Source of the DNA: Bacteroidales bacterium | Lineage (GTDB): Bacteria; Bacteroidota; Bacteroidia; Bacteroidales; JAIOZK01 | Length of the DNA stretch: 63,241 nucleotides | Assembly (NCBI GenBank): GCA_021738625.1 | Contig: JAIPBS010000022.1 | Span: 1 to 63,241 of the forward strand | Direction of reading: 5' to 3' | Part shown: piece by piece, positions 35,349-43,734 of the stretch | Layout: the number at the start of each line of letters is the position of its first letter | How positions within the stretch are numbered: position 1 is the first letter of the stretch | The notes under the pieces: generated by a model | What the model was told of the DNA's origin: nothing | Database searches by the model: none | Seen by the model: the letters and a program-made list of their open reading frames with translations, nothing else | Program-made: the position numbers and the translations under genes

Positions 35349-35356
35349 TATCTTTA
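35349..35356 (+). promoter_or_regulatory. Candidate -7 box of the second VCBS gene (duplicated promoter)
   Basis: TATCTTTA in a block that repeats the sequence upstream of the first copy: about 33712-33790 and 35331-35409 are nearly identical. Confidence 0.5.
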
Positions 35357-35397
35357 TGAAAATTAACAAACAACCACACCTTATGAGAAGGATAACA

Positions 35398-36945
35398 ATG
35401 AAATATGCCTTATCACTGATCTGTTTGCTTTTTGCTGGGCAGGCTTATAGTCAGTGGAGTAGGGAGAATATGAATTCAACAAAGGCAGGAAACCACAAAG
35501 CACTCTTTTCTAAAAATAAAGAATCTCACGCTGTTAAAGGCAGAAGCAGATACATTATACCAAGAGCAGCATATAGTGTAGCTTCCAACGATATTGATCT
35601 GGATGGTGATATGGATATTGTTGTTGGACACAATTATTGTTTTCAGACAAACTGGAGTGGGGTATCTATTTTGTTGAATGATGGATTTGGATGCTTTGAC
35701 TTATATGATTCTGTTTACTTATATGGTTGGCAGCCTGATGTTCAGGTTAAAGATATGGACGATGAATCTTTTTTAGAAATTATTGCAAAAAAAGAAGATT
35801 CGGAACTCGAAAATCAGTTCATGGCAATTATTAATGATTTTGATCTCGCTAATACATCATTTTTTACACTGAATACATATACTGGTTTTGGTTATAAAAG
35901 CGGTGGAGATATTGATGATGATGGTTATTTTGATGTTGTAATTGCATCCAATAGCGGTCAGTTTTGGGGGGTGTTATACAATGATGGAACGGGCTCATTA
36001 TCCCAACCTGATTACCATGATGTTGAGGGCTATTTCCCCTCGGCACTTGCATGTGGCGATCTGAACGAAGACGGACGTGATGATGTGGTGGTCTGTGGCC
36101 AGAAAACCGAAGTGTACTTTAGTTATCCCGGGGGATTTGAGTCTTTGCTGCTTGAGCAGTCTGATTCCAAAACCGGTGCCTTTGTTGAAGATTTCGACTT
36201 TGATGGGGATAATGACCTGATTACTTTCAGAAGCATTCCAATTGCTAACATCTCTGTTTTGAAGACGTATGAGAATCTTGGTGGAGGCGTATTCGACAAT
36301 CCCGAATACTTTTCTTTCAATGCTTATTCCGTTAAGTCTTTTTTATCAGATTTGAATAATGACAGTCTTCCGGATGCCATATTCACTTTATTGGATAATA
36401 CCGGTCTGGTTGTTTATTACAACCAGGGCGATTTCCAATTGGGGGATTCTTCTTTTATACCTCTCGAATCCTATGGTCAATACGAAGGTGCAAGAAATTG
36501 TGCATTTGCAGATTTTGATGGGAATGGTTTTAACGATATTGCAATTACACGCCAGGCACAGATACAATTACCGGATAATCTGGTGATATTATTTAATGAT
36601 GGAAATGGCAATTTTGGAGAAGACCCGATTACTGAAATTAATAATTCGCAAAAAGTGAGTTGTAGATATTTTCTTTCTTGTTATCCCAACCCATTTTCAG
36701 AAGAACTAACATTTGAAATTGAGCTTTTAGATAAGTACAACAACATATACCTTAATATTTACAATCTGCAAGGTGTTTTAGTTAGAAGCTGGTTTATATG
36801 CAATAAATCCCCCGTTATTAATACTACTATTAAATGGGATGGGACAGACAACTCAAAGAATATCTGTAATCCAGGAATATATGTAGCCTCGCTTGAAGTT
36901 AATAATATTGCTTACCAACAAATCAAAATAATTAAACGCAAATAA
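35398..36945 (+). CDS. Secreted VCBS/FG-GAP repeat protein with divergent T9SS domain, copy 2
   Basis: A 515-residue paralogue of the preceding gene. The leader and first ~25 residues are nearly identical (MKYALSLICLLFAGQAYSQ), the middle is diverged but includes the stretch YFPSALACGDLNEDGRDDVV common to both. FG-GAP loops include DIDLDGDMDIVVG, DIDDDGYFDVVIA, DFDFDGDNDLITF and DFDGNGFNDIAIT. The C-terminus (YPNPFSEELTFEIELLDKYNN ... NPGIYVASLEVNN) is another sorting-domain type, unlike copy 1. The peptidase gene follows after 17 bp, so the three are probably one transcriptional unit. Confidence 0.85.
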   Translation: MKYALSLICLLFAGQAYSQWSRENMNSTKAGNHKALFSKNKESHAVKGRSRYIIPRAAYSVASNDIDLDGDMDIVVGHNYCFQTNWSGVSILLNDGFGCFDLYDSVYLYGWQPDVQVKDMDDESFLEIIAKKEDSELENQFMAIINDFDLANTSFFTLNTYTGFGYKSGGDIDDDGYFDVVIASNSGQFWGVLYNDGTGSLSQPDYHDVEGYFPSALACGDLNEDGRDDVVVCGQKTEVYFSYPGGFESLLLEQSDSKTGAFVEDFDFDGDNDLITFRSIPIANISVLKTYENLGGGVFDNPEYFSFNAYSVKSFLSDLNNDSLPDAIFTLLDNTGLVVYYNQGDFQLGDSSFIPLESYGQYEGARNCAFADFDGNGFNDIAITRQAQIQLPDNLVILFNDGNGNFGEDPITEINNSQKVSCRYFLSCYPNPFSEELTFEIELLDKYNNIYLNIYNLQGVLVRSWFICNKSPVINTTIKWDGTDNSKNICNPGIYVASLEVNNIAYQQIKIIKRK

Positions 36946-36962
36946 AAATGGGAGATTAATAA

Positions 36963-39900
36963 ATGAAAAAACTTATTTTATTTACCTTGCTTACCTGCTT
37001 TTGTTTTTTATCAATAGCATTAAAAGCACAGTTTACCCAGCAGCAAGCAACCGATCTTGTATTAAACCAAATATTGGCTGAAGAACTTGAACAAATAGAT
37101 GTATACATATTTGATGATACTGTTGCTATTGAGAATCCTGTAATTCTCGCATACAGCGACACGATAAATTTACCATATTCATCCTGTTGGCTCTATTTTG
37201 TTGATGACGGTCCATTTATAAACTGGGTGCATCCGTGTCGTTATATATTCGTATGCGATTCAACAGGCAGTTATTCTGTTATTGAGGATGAATATTTTCC
37301 GATTAATTGGGATTCTGCATATTGTCCAATTTCTGAGATGACCAGACCTACTCCTGTTGAAATAACATATGATACTAACCTATTGATTGAAGGCTTGGAT
37401 CCTGATCCAAGTAAATATGCAGTTTTAATATGCCATGAAGACAAACAAAGATTTTGGAATAACACATCCGCTATATATTGCACCCTGATTGATGTTTATG
37501 GGTTTACAAAAGATAATATTTATGTGCACTATGAACATGGCTTTAGCATTTTACCTAACGGAGGAAATGATTTGGATGGACCTGATTCCTTATCAAATGA
37601 TATAGATTATTGTGCTTACAAGGACACTTTGTGTCACACATTTAATGAATTGGCGAGTATAAGCAATATTTCAGATGAAATACCTACACTAGATGAAGAT
37701 GATCAATTGTTTATTTGCTTTTCTGGCCATGGAGGTATGTCAGGAGATCAGCAACATTCTTATGTATGTCTGCCAACCTCTGATAATTTGCATATAAAGT
37801 TCTATGATACAACATTTGCCCAATATTTGGCAGGTATAAGTTGTTCACAGATCGTTATATTTATGAATAGTTGCAGGGGAGGAGAATTCATTAATGAATT
37901 TATGGACTTCACTAATTATGATGTTAAATGTAAAAACCGGTCGGTACATACTGCATCACAAAATGAAGCAGCCCATCCGGAAATTTGGGTTACCGGTTTT
38001 GGCTTTGATGAGATGGCTTATTACTGGACAGCTGCAGCACGCGGGTATTACCCTCTGGTTGACCAGCCCTGGATTGAAGTAGATACGGTCGGTAACTTTC
38101 CTTTTGATTTGGTTGGCTTTGATTCAATTCCGGGGCAAGATTATAATCCGGATTTAAATCTAGATGGTTTTGTTCAAATGGAAGAAGCCTTTGCATATGC
38201 CAATGATTGGAATACTTGGTCTGACGCAGGTTTTACTTGTCGATGGCAAGGGATACCTCCTGGCCTTTATGGCCCTGATGACCCCCAGGATTCTATAAAT
38301 ATTTCGTTTTCGGATACCCTTCTCTCCTTAGCAGGACTAGCAGGGCATCTTAAACAAAGCAATACAATTGACAACAGAAGCTATTCGGTTGCCGATAAAT
38401 TAATAATCGACCCTTATACAACAATTTCAGTGGAATCCGGCGCATCGTTTTATTTAATTAACAAAGAATCTGAAATTATTGTGAGCGAAAATGCAAACCT
38501 GAATTGCCTGGGCGAATCCACCAAATTTGTCGGAACAAGCCAGGACAACAAGATAACGGTCAACGGAAGTTTTTCACCCGGAAGTTTAAATACCTTTAAA
38601 TGCATCGGGCAGTTCCGGCTGAACAATCCGAATCTGCAAATCAACTTTGACCGTGCAAGTTTTACCGATACCACCACGCTTATTAATTATAGCGACGAGT
38701 TGATCATAAACAACTCAAATTTCAATAATTGCTATATGGCATACTCATACAACGGAGATGTTTCGATTAACAACACCTCTTTCGTAAATACGGGCCTTTA
38801 CCTTAAAAACCCGGTGGATCAGCAAGAAAGTTTCCAGGTTGTGATCGACGGTTGCGATTTTATGAACTCTACTTTCAACACCATATCTGCTATTGAGATC
38901 AGGTCATATGATGAGTTTTTTGTTGAAGACAATGAAATAACCGGCTTTGATGCAGGCACGCAAAAAGCAATCGAAGTTTGGTATTCGGGAGACGGAGAAG
39001 CGGGCAACCAGCTTATCTCGGGGAATACCATATACGGCAATGAAACAGGCCTTTTGGTGTACAGCTCAATTGCATCGGTTGAAAAGAACAATTTTAATGA
39101 TAACAGCTATGGGGTGAAATTTGAAGGTACAAGCAATGTTTCATTGCTTGGCGATTCAACCGAAACACAATACATTAAAGACAACACCTATTATGAGGTA
39201 TATGCCTCGTCGGAAAGCTTTCCCGTGTATTTCCATTACAATGAGATTGTTGATTCGGATAACGGAGGTAATCCCACCGATCCGCTGGTTTATCATAATG
39301 ATACGGATACCCTGACCAAAAGAGATGTCCGCTACAATTGCTGGAGAAGTGGTTTTTCTCCCAATGATGATCTTTACCCTGCCGGCGGTTATCTTTGCTT
39401 ACCCGAATATTGCTCAAGCAAAAAAAGCGCCCCTGAAACCGGGCCCGACGAAATAATGTATAACAATGCAGTTGAAGATTTTGAAGCAGGCAACTACGAT
39501 AGCGCCAAAGCAACCTATATGTCACTGGTTGAACAATATAACGGTTCGCCTTTTTCAAGAGCTGCCCTTAAAGACCTTTTCTCACTTGAATATTTTGCTA
39601 CAAATGACTACGACGAACTTAAAAACTACTACAGAACAAATGATAGCATTCAGGCCGATACCTCCCTGTCCAAACTTGGCGACATCATGGCAAACAAATG
39701 TGATATGGAACTTGAAAACTGGCAAACCGCTATCGACTGGTATGAAGATGTGATCCTGAATCCTGAAACCTATGAAGATAGTATTTATGCGGTGATCGAT
39801 TTGGGTTATCTTTATCTTCAAATAGACAGTTCGACACTGAAAAGCACAAACGGAAACCTTCAGGAATACATTCCCGGTTCATGGGAGGAATTTGATGAAA

Positions 39901-40238
39901 AAAGTGCTTATTTGTTATCCTTGTTGCCTGGGGAAAAGAAGAAACACGTGGAAAACAAAAATCTGCCCAAAGGCAAAGTGGGTGTATTGTTTCAAAACGT
40001 TCCCAATCCATTCAATAACTCAACGCTTGTTGAATTTCACCTATTGGAAGAAAGCACGGTTGCTCTTGAGGTTTATGATTACACGGGCAAAAAACTGAAA
40101 ATCTTTAAACTGGGATTGCTTGAACAGGGCAGGCATTCAGAAACGCTTAACTGTGGAGAGCTGGCGCCCGGCGTCTATTTTTATTCATTGGTTGTGAACG
40201 ACCGGTTGGCTGATAGTAGAAAGATGAGTGTTCAATAA
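36963..40238 (+). CDS. Secreted caspase-fold (clan CD) cysteine peptidase with beta-helix, TPR-like region and T9SS domain
   Basis: A 1091-residue secreted protein; signal ends LKAQ (residue 23). Residues 25-150 form an N-terminal domain of unknown type, perhaps a propeptide. At about 152-340 lies a clan CD fold: YAVLICHEDKQRFWNNTSAIYC, the catalytic His in FSGHGG (His256) and Cys in FMNSCRGGEF (Cys304). Residues ~470-790 look like a right-handed parallel beta-helix (NNTSFVNTG, EDNEITGFDAG, SGNTIYGNETG, EKNNFNDNSYG), about 830-960 a TPR-like helical region (YNNAVEDFEAGNYDSAKATYMSL). The sorting domain starts VPNPFNNSTLVEFHL. By family such proteases cleave after Arg/Lys or Asp; specificity is unknown. 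The 5' part is AT-richer than the 3' part. Confidence 0.8.
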   Translation: MKKLILFTLLTCFCFLSIALKAQFTQQQATDLVLNQILAEELEQIDVYIFDDTVAIENPVILAYSDTINLPYSSCWLYFVDDGPFINWVHPCRYIFVCDSTGSYSVIEDEYFPINWDSAYCPISEMTRPTPVEITYDTNLLIEGLDPDPSKYAVLICHEDKQRFWNNTSAIYCTLIDVYGFTKDNIYVHYEHGFSILPNGGNDLDGPDSLSNDIDYCAYKDTLCHTFNELASISNISDEIPTLDEDDQLFICFSGHGGMSGDQQHSYVCLPTSDNLHIKFYDTTFAQYLAGISCSQIVIFMNSCRGGEFINEFMDFTNYDVKCKNRSVHTASQNEAAHPEIWVTGFGFDEMAYYWTAAARGYYPLVDQPWIEVDTVGNFPFDLVGFDSIPGQDYNPDLNLDGFVQMEEAFAYANDWNTWSDAGFTCRWQGIPPGLYGPDDPQDSINISFSDTLLSLAGLAGHLKQSNTIDNRSYSVADKLIIDPYTTISVESGASFYLINKESEIIVSENANLNCLGESTKFVGTSQDNKITVNGSFSPGSLNTFKCIGQFRLNNPNLQINFDRASFTDTTTLINYSDELIINNSNFNNCYMAYSYNGDVSINNTSFVNTGLYLKNPVDQQESFQVVIDGCDFMNSTFNTISAIEIRSYDEFFVEDNEITGFDAGTQKAIEVWYSGDGEAGNQLISGNTIYGNETGLLVYSSIASVEKNNFNDNSYGVKFEGTSNVSLLGDSTETQYIKDNTYYEVYASSESFPVYFHYNEIVDSDNGGNPTDPLVYHNDTDTLTKRDVRYNCWRSGFSPNDDLYPAGGYLCLPEYCSSKKSAPETGPDEIMYNNAVEDFEAGNYDSAKATYMSLVEQYNGSPFSRAALKDLFSLEYFATNDYDELKNYYRTNDSIQADTSLSKLGDIMANKCDMELENWQTAIDWYEDVILNPETYEDSIYAVIDLGYLYLQIDSSTLKSTNGNLQEYIPGSWEEFDEKSAYLLSLLPGEKKKHVENKNLPKGKVGVLFQNVPNPFNNSTLVEFHLLEESTVALEVYDYTGKKLKIFKLGLLEQGRHSETLNCGELAPGVYFYSLVVNDRLADSRKMSVQ

Positions 40239-40248
40239 AAAATAAAAA

Positions 40249-40276
40249 CATCCGGCTTGAAAGGCCGGATGCTTTT
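40249..40276 (+). terminator. Intrinsic terminator of the VCBS-peptidase cluster
   Basis: CATCCGGC-7 nt-GCCGGATG stem followed by CTTTT, 10 bp after the peptidase stop. Confidence 0.85.
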
Positions 40277-40278
40277 AC

Positions 40279-40381
40279 TATACCGATTCGGAACAGGTTT
40301 GCAATGATTGACCTCCTGTTCCTATCGGTATAACTGAATCTTACAGAAAAACGCTTTGCATTTTATGTAAGATTCAGTATA
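40279..40381 (+). repeat. Dispersed 103-bp double-hairpin element, copy B
   Basis: Begins TATACCGATTCGGAACAG and ends GATTCAGTATA, directly after the terminator. Same length and strand as copy A (14710-14812). The remaining gap to 40520 holds nothing recognisable. Confidence 0.85.
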
Positions 40382-40520
40382 TTTTTAACAAGTAGATTTC
40401 TTAACTCAATAGGAGTTCGGTTTAAAAACCAACAGCCTGGATAAGTCCCCTTTAGGGAATTTAGGGGTTCTTAGGCATTTTAGGCCGGACTCCAACAGGC
40501 AAAACAACAGCCTGAGGCCA

Positions 40521-41537
40521 TTACCTCTTCCCAATCGCCAGCACATCCGTTAAAATAGAAAATCCTGTTTCTATGCGTCCGGCGCCGGGGCCTACGATGG
40601 TCACATCGCCCAGCAGGTCCGTGGTGAATGTCAGGGCGTTGGTTGCGCCCATGATGCCGGCCAGCGGGTGGCTCAGATCGACCATTTCGGGGGCCACGCT
40701 TCCTGTCACTTTCCCGTCCTTGTTTTCCACCGATCCGATCAGCTTCCAGCGTTTGCCCTGCTCTTTGGCAAATTTGATGTCGTCGGGAGTGATCTTCGTA
40801 ATGCCCTGGCAGGCCACATCTTCTATATCCAGTTCGGCCCCCATCACCACATTGGCCAGGATGGTCACCTTGCCGCGGGCGTCGTATCCTTCCACGTCAC
40901 CGGTGGGATCGGCCTCGGCATAGCCGAGTTCCTGGGCGCTTTTCAACACTTCTTCGTAAGGCAATCCCTTTTCCATCTCCGAAAGGATATAATTGGTAGT
41001 TCCGTTTAGTATGCCCCGTATTTTGGAGATCTCACATCCGGCCAGAGGACCTTCCGCCAGGTTAACGATGGGTGTGCCGGCCACCACCGTGCCTTCTATC
41101 ATGAATTTCACCCCCTGTTCGTCGGCGAGTTTCTTCATCTCGGGATACATCAGGGCCGCGGGGCCTTTGTTGCTGGTCACCACGCTTTTACCGGACGCCA
41201 AAGCGGTTTTCACATGGTCTACCGCCGGACCGCCCGTTTTCAAATCGGTGAAGGTGAGCTCGCATACGGTATCCGCATTGCAACGCTCGATCAGCTCCAG
41301 GGTTTCCCAGTCAACCGCATCCTTCACAAATTTTTCTTTCTTTTGTGCCAGGCCGACCATTTCCTCCACGTCCAGGCCGTTTTCATTATACACATTGCCG
41401 TAAGCAAAATCCGCCACGGCCACCACCGACCATTCAAAATCGTATTTCTTTTTCAGGTATTCTTTCTTTTGAAGCAGGATTTCACAAAAACCCTGTCCGA
41501 CGGTTCCAAAACCAATGATTGCAAGTTTATGTTTCAT
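40521..41537 (-). CDS. hom: Homoserine dehydrogenase (short form without ACT domain)
   Basis: A 338-residue NAD(P)-dependent enzyme that reduces aspartate semialdehyde to homoserine. The start at ATG 41537 gives MKHKLAIIGFGTVGQG; an upstream extension reading into the MetY-like gene is not protein-like. Motifs: GFGTVGQG for the cofactor, TSNKGP, the signature RGILNGTTNYIL, and the catalytic Asp/Lys region DVEGYDARGKVTIL. It lacks a C-terminal ACT domain found in many homologues, so threonine feedback may be absent or act elsewhere. It follows the MetY-like gene after 26 bp on the same strand. Confidence 0.93.
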   Translation of the reverse strand: MKHKLAIIGFGTVGQGFCEILLQKKEYLKKKYDFEWSVVAVADFAYGNVYNENGLDVEEMVGLAQKKEKFVKDAVDWETLELIERCNADTVCELTFTDLKTGGPAVDHVKTALASGKSVVTSNKGPAALMYPEMKKLADEQGVKFMIEGTVVAGTPIVNLAEGPLAGCEISKIRGILNGTTNYILSEMEKGLPYEEVLKSAQELGYAEADPTGDVEGYDARGKVTILANVVMGAELDIEDVACQGITKITPDDIKFAKEQGKRWKLIGSVENKDGKVTGSVAPEMVDLSHPLAGIMGATNALTFTTDLLGDVTIVGPGAGRIETGFSILTDVLAIGKR

Positions 41538-41563
41538 GATCAATATATTTTCATTTATAAATT

Positions 41564-43033
41564 TTATTCTTCTTTCAAAGTAGCGGATGAAGCCCCACCT
41601 GCCGAGTACTCGGGAGAAGTGAAAGGCACTTTCTTTCCATCCAGCACCGACAAGGCCCGGTCGAGGTCGTCGATGATATCGTCGGGATGTTCTCCGCCCA
41701 CGCACAAGCGAACAAGGTTGTCGGGGATGGAAGCCAGCTTCCTGCCTTCTTCGCCCTGTTGCGAGTGGGTGGAAATGGCCGGTATGGTTGCCACGGATTT
41801 CACGCGGCCCAGGTCGGTGGCCCGCCAGATCATCCTGAAGGCGTCGAACACATCGCGTGCTGCTTGCGCCCCGCCCTTCACATGGAAAGACATCAGGTGG
41901 CCGTAGCGGTTCACCTGTTCGCCGTAACGATCATCATGTTCGGCGTCCACCAGCAGCAGGTATTTCTTCGCCAGCTCATGCAGCTCGTGATTTTCCAGTC
42001 CGAGGTAATCCACCTGCTCGATATGCTTGTGCTGTTCAAGAAACTCCGCCACCTTCATGGTCGACATGCTGAACTGATCCACCTTGTTGCGCAGGGTGCG
42101 GGTATCGTTCAAAGCCATTACCGCATTAAAAGGCGAAATGTTGGGTCCGTTGTCGCGATTGGGCAGCAGCTTGATGTAAGCCCCGAAATCGGCCTTCATT
42201 TCATCATTGTCCACATTGGAGGTCAGGTTTTTTCGGGCGATCACGGCTCCGCCAATCCCAAAACCGCTGGAGGTAATCGTTTTTGAAATGGACTGCACCA
42301 CGATATCTGCGCCCATCGTAAGCGGTCGCAACAGGGCCGGTGTGGCCACGGTAGTATCCACGATCATCGGGATGCCGTGCTCATGGGCCAGGGCGATCAC
42401 CGTCTGCAGGTCGAAGAAGGCCTGCCCGGGGTTGCTGGGCATTTCGCCATAAAGGAAGCGGGTGTTTTCATCTATCTTCGAGGCCCACTCATCCATATCG
42501 TTTGAGTTCACGATCTTGCGCCATTCGATATTCCTGTCCTTATCCTTGCGCTCGGCGAACTGCTGAAAGGTTCCGCCATACACCTGGCTGGTGGCAACGA
42601 AGTTGAGTTTTGCATCGGGTTTTTTTGGATCCACCACCAGGAAGGGCTCCACAGCACTTTGTATGGCGCCCATGCCCGAAGAGGTGGCGCAGCATGTGGT
42701 TTCAACATCGCTGCCGTAGCCTTCGAGCAGAGCCAGCACGCCTTCGAGATAATACATGCTGGGGTTCGCAATGCGGGAATAGCACCAGGTCGGGATCTGG
42801 TAGCCCAGGGCGGCTTCCATCTCATCCGAATCCCGGTAGGCCTGGGAGGTGCTCATATAAATAGGTTCGATGATCGATCCCTGATTGAAATCCAGGGCCT
42901 CCTGCATGGAATAAACTCCATGCACCGAAATGGTGTCGAAACGGCATTGCTTCATCCTTTTGATGTTTTCGGCATGCCATTGCATAGCGCGCTTTGCCGC
43001 GTTGGTGTAGTGCTCAACTCCTCTTTTTGCCAT
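41564..43033 (-). CDS. Cys/Met-metabolism PLP enzyme, O-acetylhomoserine sulfhydrylase (MetY)-like
   Basis: A 489-residue PLP enzyme of the gamma-family, longer than most. An N-terminal extension of about 30 residues (MAKRGVEHYTNAAKRAMQWHAE) precedes RFDTISVHGVYSMQEAL. Further motifs are IYMSTSQAYRDSDEMEAALGYQIPTWCYSRIANPSMYYLEG, ATSSGMGAIQSA, VYGGTFQQF, and the PLP-Lys region SISKTITSSGFGIGG. It probably makes homocysteine or cysteine from O-acylhomoserine, or cleaves such compounds; the precise reaction is not decided by sequence. It is first in the operon with hom and divergent from an Lrp/AsnC regulator gene. Confidence 0.85.
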   Translation of the reverse strand: MAKRGVEHYTNAAKRAMQWHAENIKRMKQCRFDTISVHGVYSMQEALDFNQGSIIEPIYMSTSQAYRDSDEMEAALGYQIPTWCYSRIANPSMYYLEGVLALLEGYGSDVETTCCATSSGMGAIQSAVEPFLVVDPKKPDAKLNFVATSQVYGGTFQQFAERKDKDRNIEWRKIVNSNDMDEWASKIDENTRFLYGEMPSNPGQAFFDLQTVIALAHEHGIPMIVDTTVATPALLRPLTMGADIVVQSISKTITSSGFGIGGAVIARKNLTSNVDNDEMKADFGAYIKLLPNRDNGPNISPFNAVMALNDTRTLRNKVDQFSMSTMKVAEFLEQHKHIEQVDYLGLENHELHELAKKYLLLVDAEHDDRYGEQVNRYGHLMSFHVKGGAQAARDVFDAFRMIWRATDLGRVKSVATIPAISTHSQQGEEGRKLASIPDNLVRLCVGGEHPDDIIDDLDRALSVLDGKKVPFTSPEYSAGGASSATLKEE

Positions 43034-43092
43034 AGGGTATTGATTTAGGTTGATAAATTATTTTGTTTTTTTACCGGTAAAAAATCTTATAA

Positions 43093-43123
43093 CAAATTTA
43101 GCATACGGCGGCAATTATACAAG
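43093..43123 (-). promoter_or_regulatory. Candidate promoter of the metY-like-hom operon
   Basis: On the minus strand TAAATTTG (43100-43093) matches the -7 consensus, with CTTG 19 bp upstream (43123-43120) as an imperfect -33 TTTG. The divergent Lrp-type regulator makes this region a likely operator, but no operator was identified. Confidence 0.55.
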
Positions 43124-43207
43124 CACAGATAACACTTTTATAAAATACCCGCCGAGATTCTGAAGATTTATTATTAATTTCACTTTTTTCAACAAAAATC
43201 ATTACAA

Positions 43208-43681
43208 ATGAATGAGAAATTCCATCTCGACAGCCTCGATAAAAGGATCCTCAGCCTGTTAACCCGGGACGCCCGTGTTCCCTATCTGGAGATCTCCAGG
43301 AAGTGCAATGTGTCGGGTGCGGCCATTCACCAGCGCATACAAAAGATGAAGGAAGCCGAAGTGATCACTGGCAGTCAGTTCAACATCGAGCCCAAAGGCA
43401 TGGGGTATCACACCTGTGCCTACATCGGCCTGCAGGTGAACCTCACTTCAACAAGCACGCATGAGGAGGTTTTCGGAAAGATCAAAAAAATACCGGAAAT
43501 CGTCGAATGCCACCACATCACCGGAAAATACAGCCTGATGATCAAGATTTATGCGCGCAACAATGAACACCTGAAAAGGATAATTGTTAGCAAGATACAA
43601 TCGGTGGTGGAGATCACCAGTACGGAAACTTTCCTGTCACTGGAAGAAGGATTTACCCGTCAGGTGCCCATCGAGACGTAG
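43208..43681 (+). CDS. Lrp/AsnC family transcriptional regulator
   Basis: A 157-residue protein: N-terminal HTH (LDSLDKRILSLLTRDARVPYLEISRKCNVSGAAIHQRIQKM), and C-terminal RAM ligand-binding domain (HTCAYIGLQVNLTSTSTHEEVFGKIKKIPEIVECHHITGKYSLMIKIYA). Such proteins sense amino acids and form oligomers on DNA. Its divergent neighbour is the metY-like-hom operon, which suggests it controls sulphur amino acid or aspartate-family synthesis, and itself. The shared 174-bp intergenic space probably contains both promoters. Confidence 0.93.
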   Translation: MNEKFHLDSLDKRILSLLTRDARVPYLEISRKCNVSGAAIHQRIQKMKEAEVITGSQFNIEPKGMGYHTCAYIGLQVNLTSTSTHEEVFGKIKKIPEIVECHHITGKYSLMIKIYARNNEHLKRIIVSKIQSVVEITSTETFLSLEEGFTRQVPIET

Positions 43682-43694
43682 AATACATTTTTAC

Positions 43695-43702
43695 TATTTT
43701 TG
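43695..43702 (+). promoter_or_regulatory. Candidate -7 box of lpdA
   Basis: TATTTTTG matches TAnnTTTG, 33 bp before the ATG of lpdA. Confidence 0.5.
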
Positions 43703-43734
43703 CATAAAACAAATGCACGAAAAAATCCTTTCTT

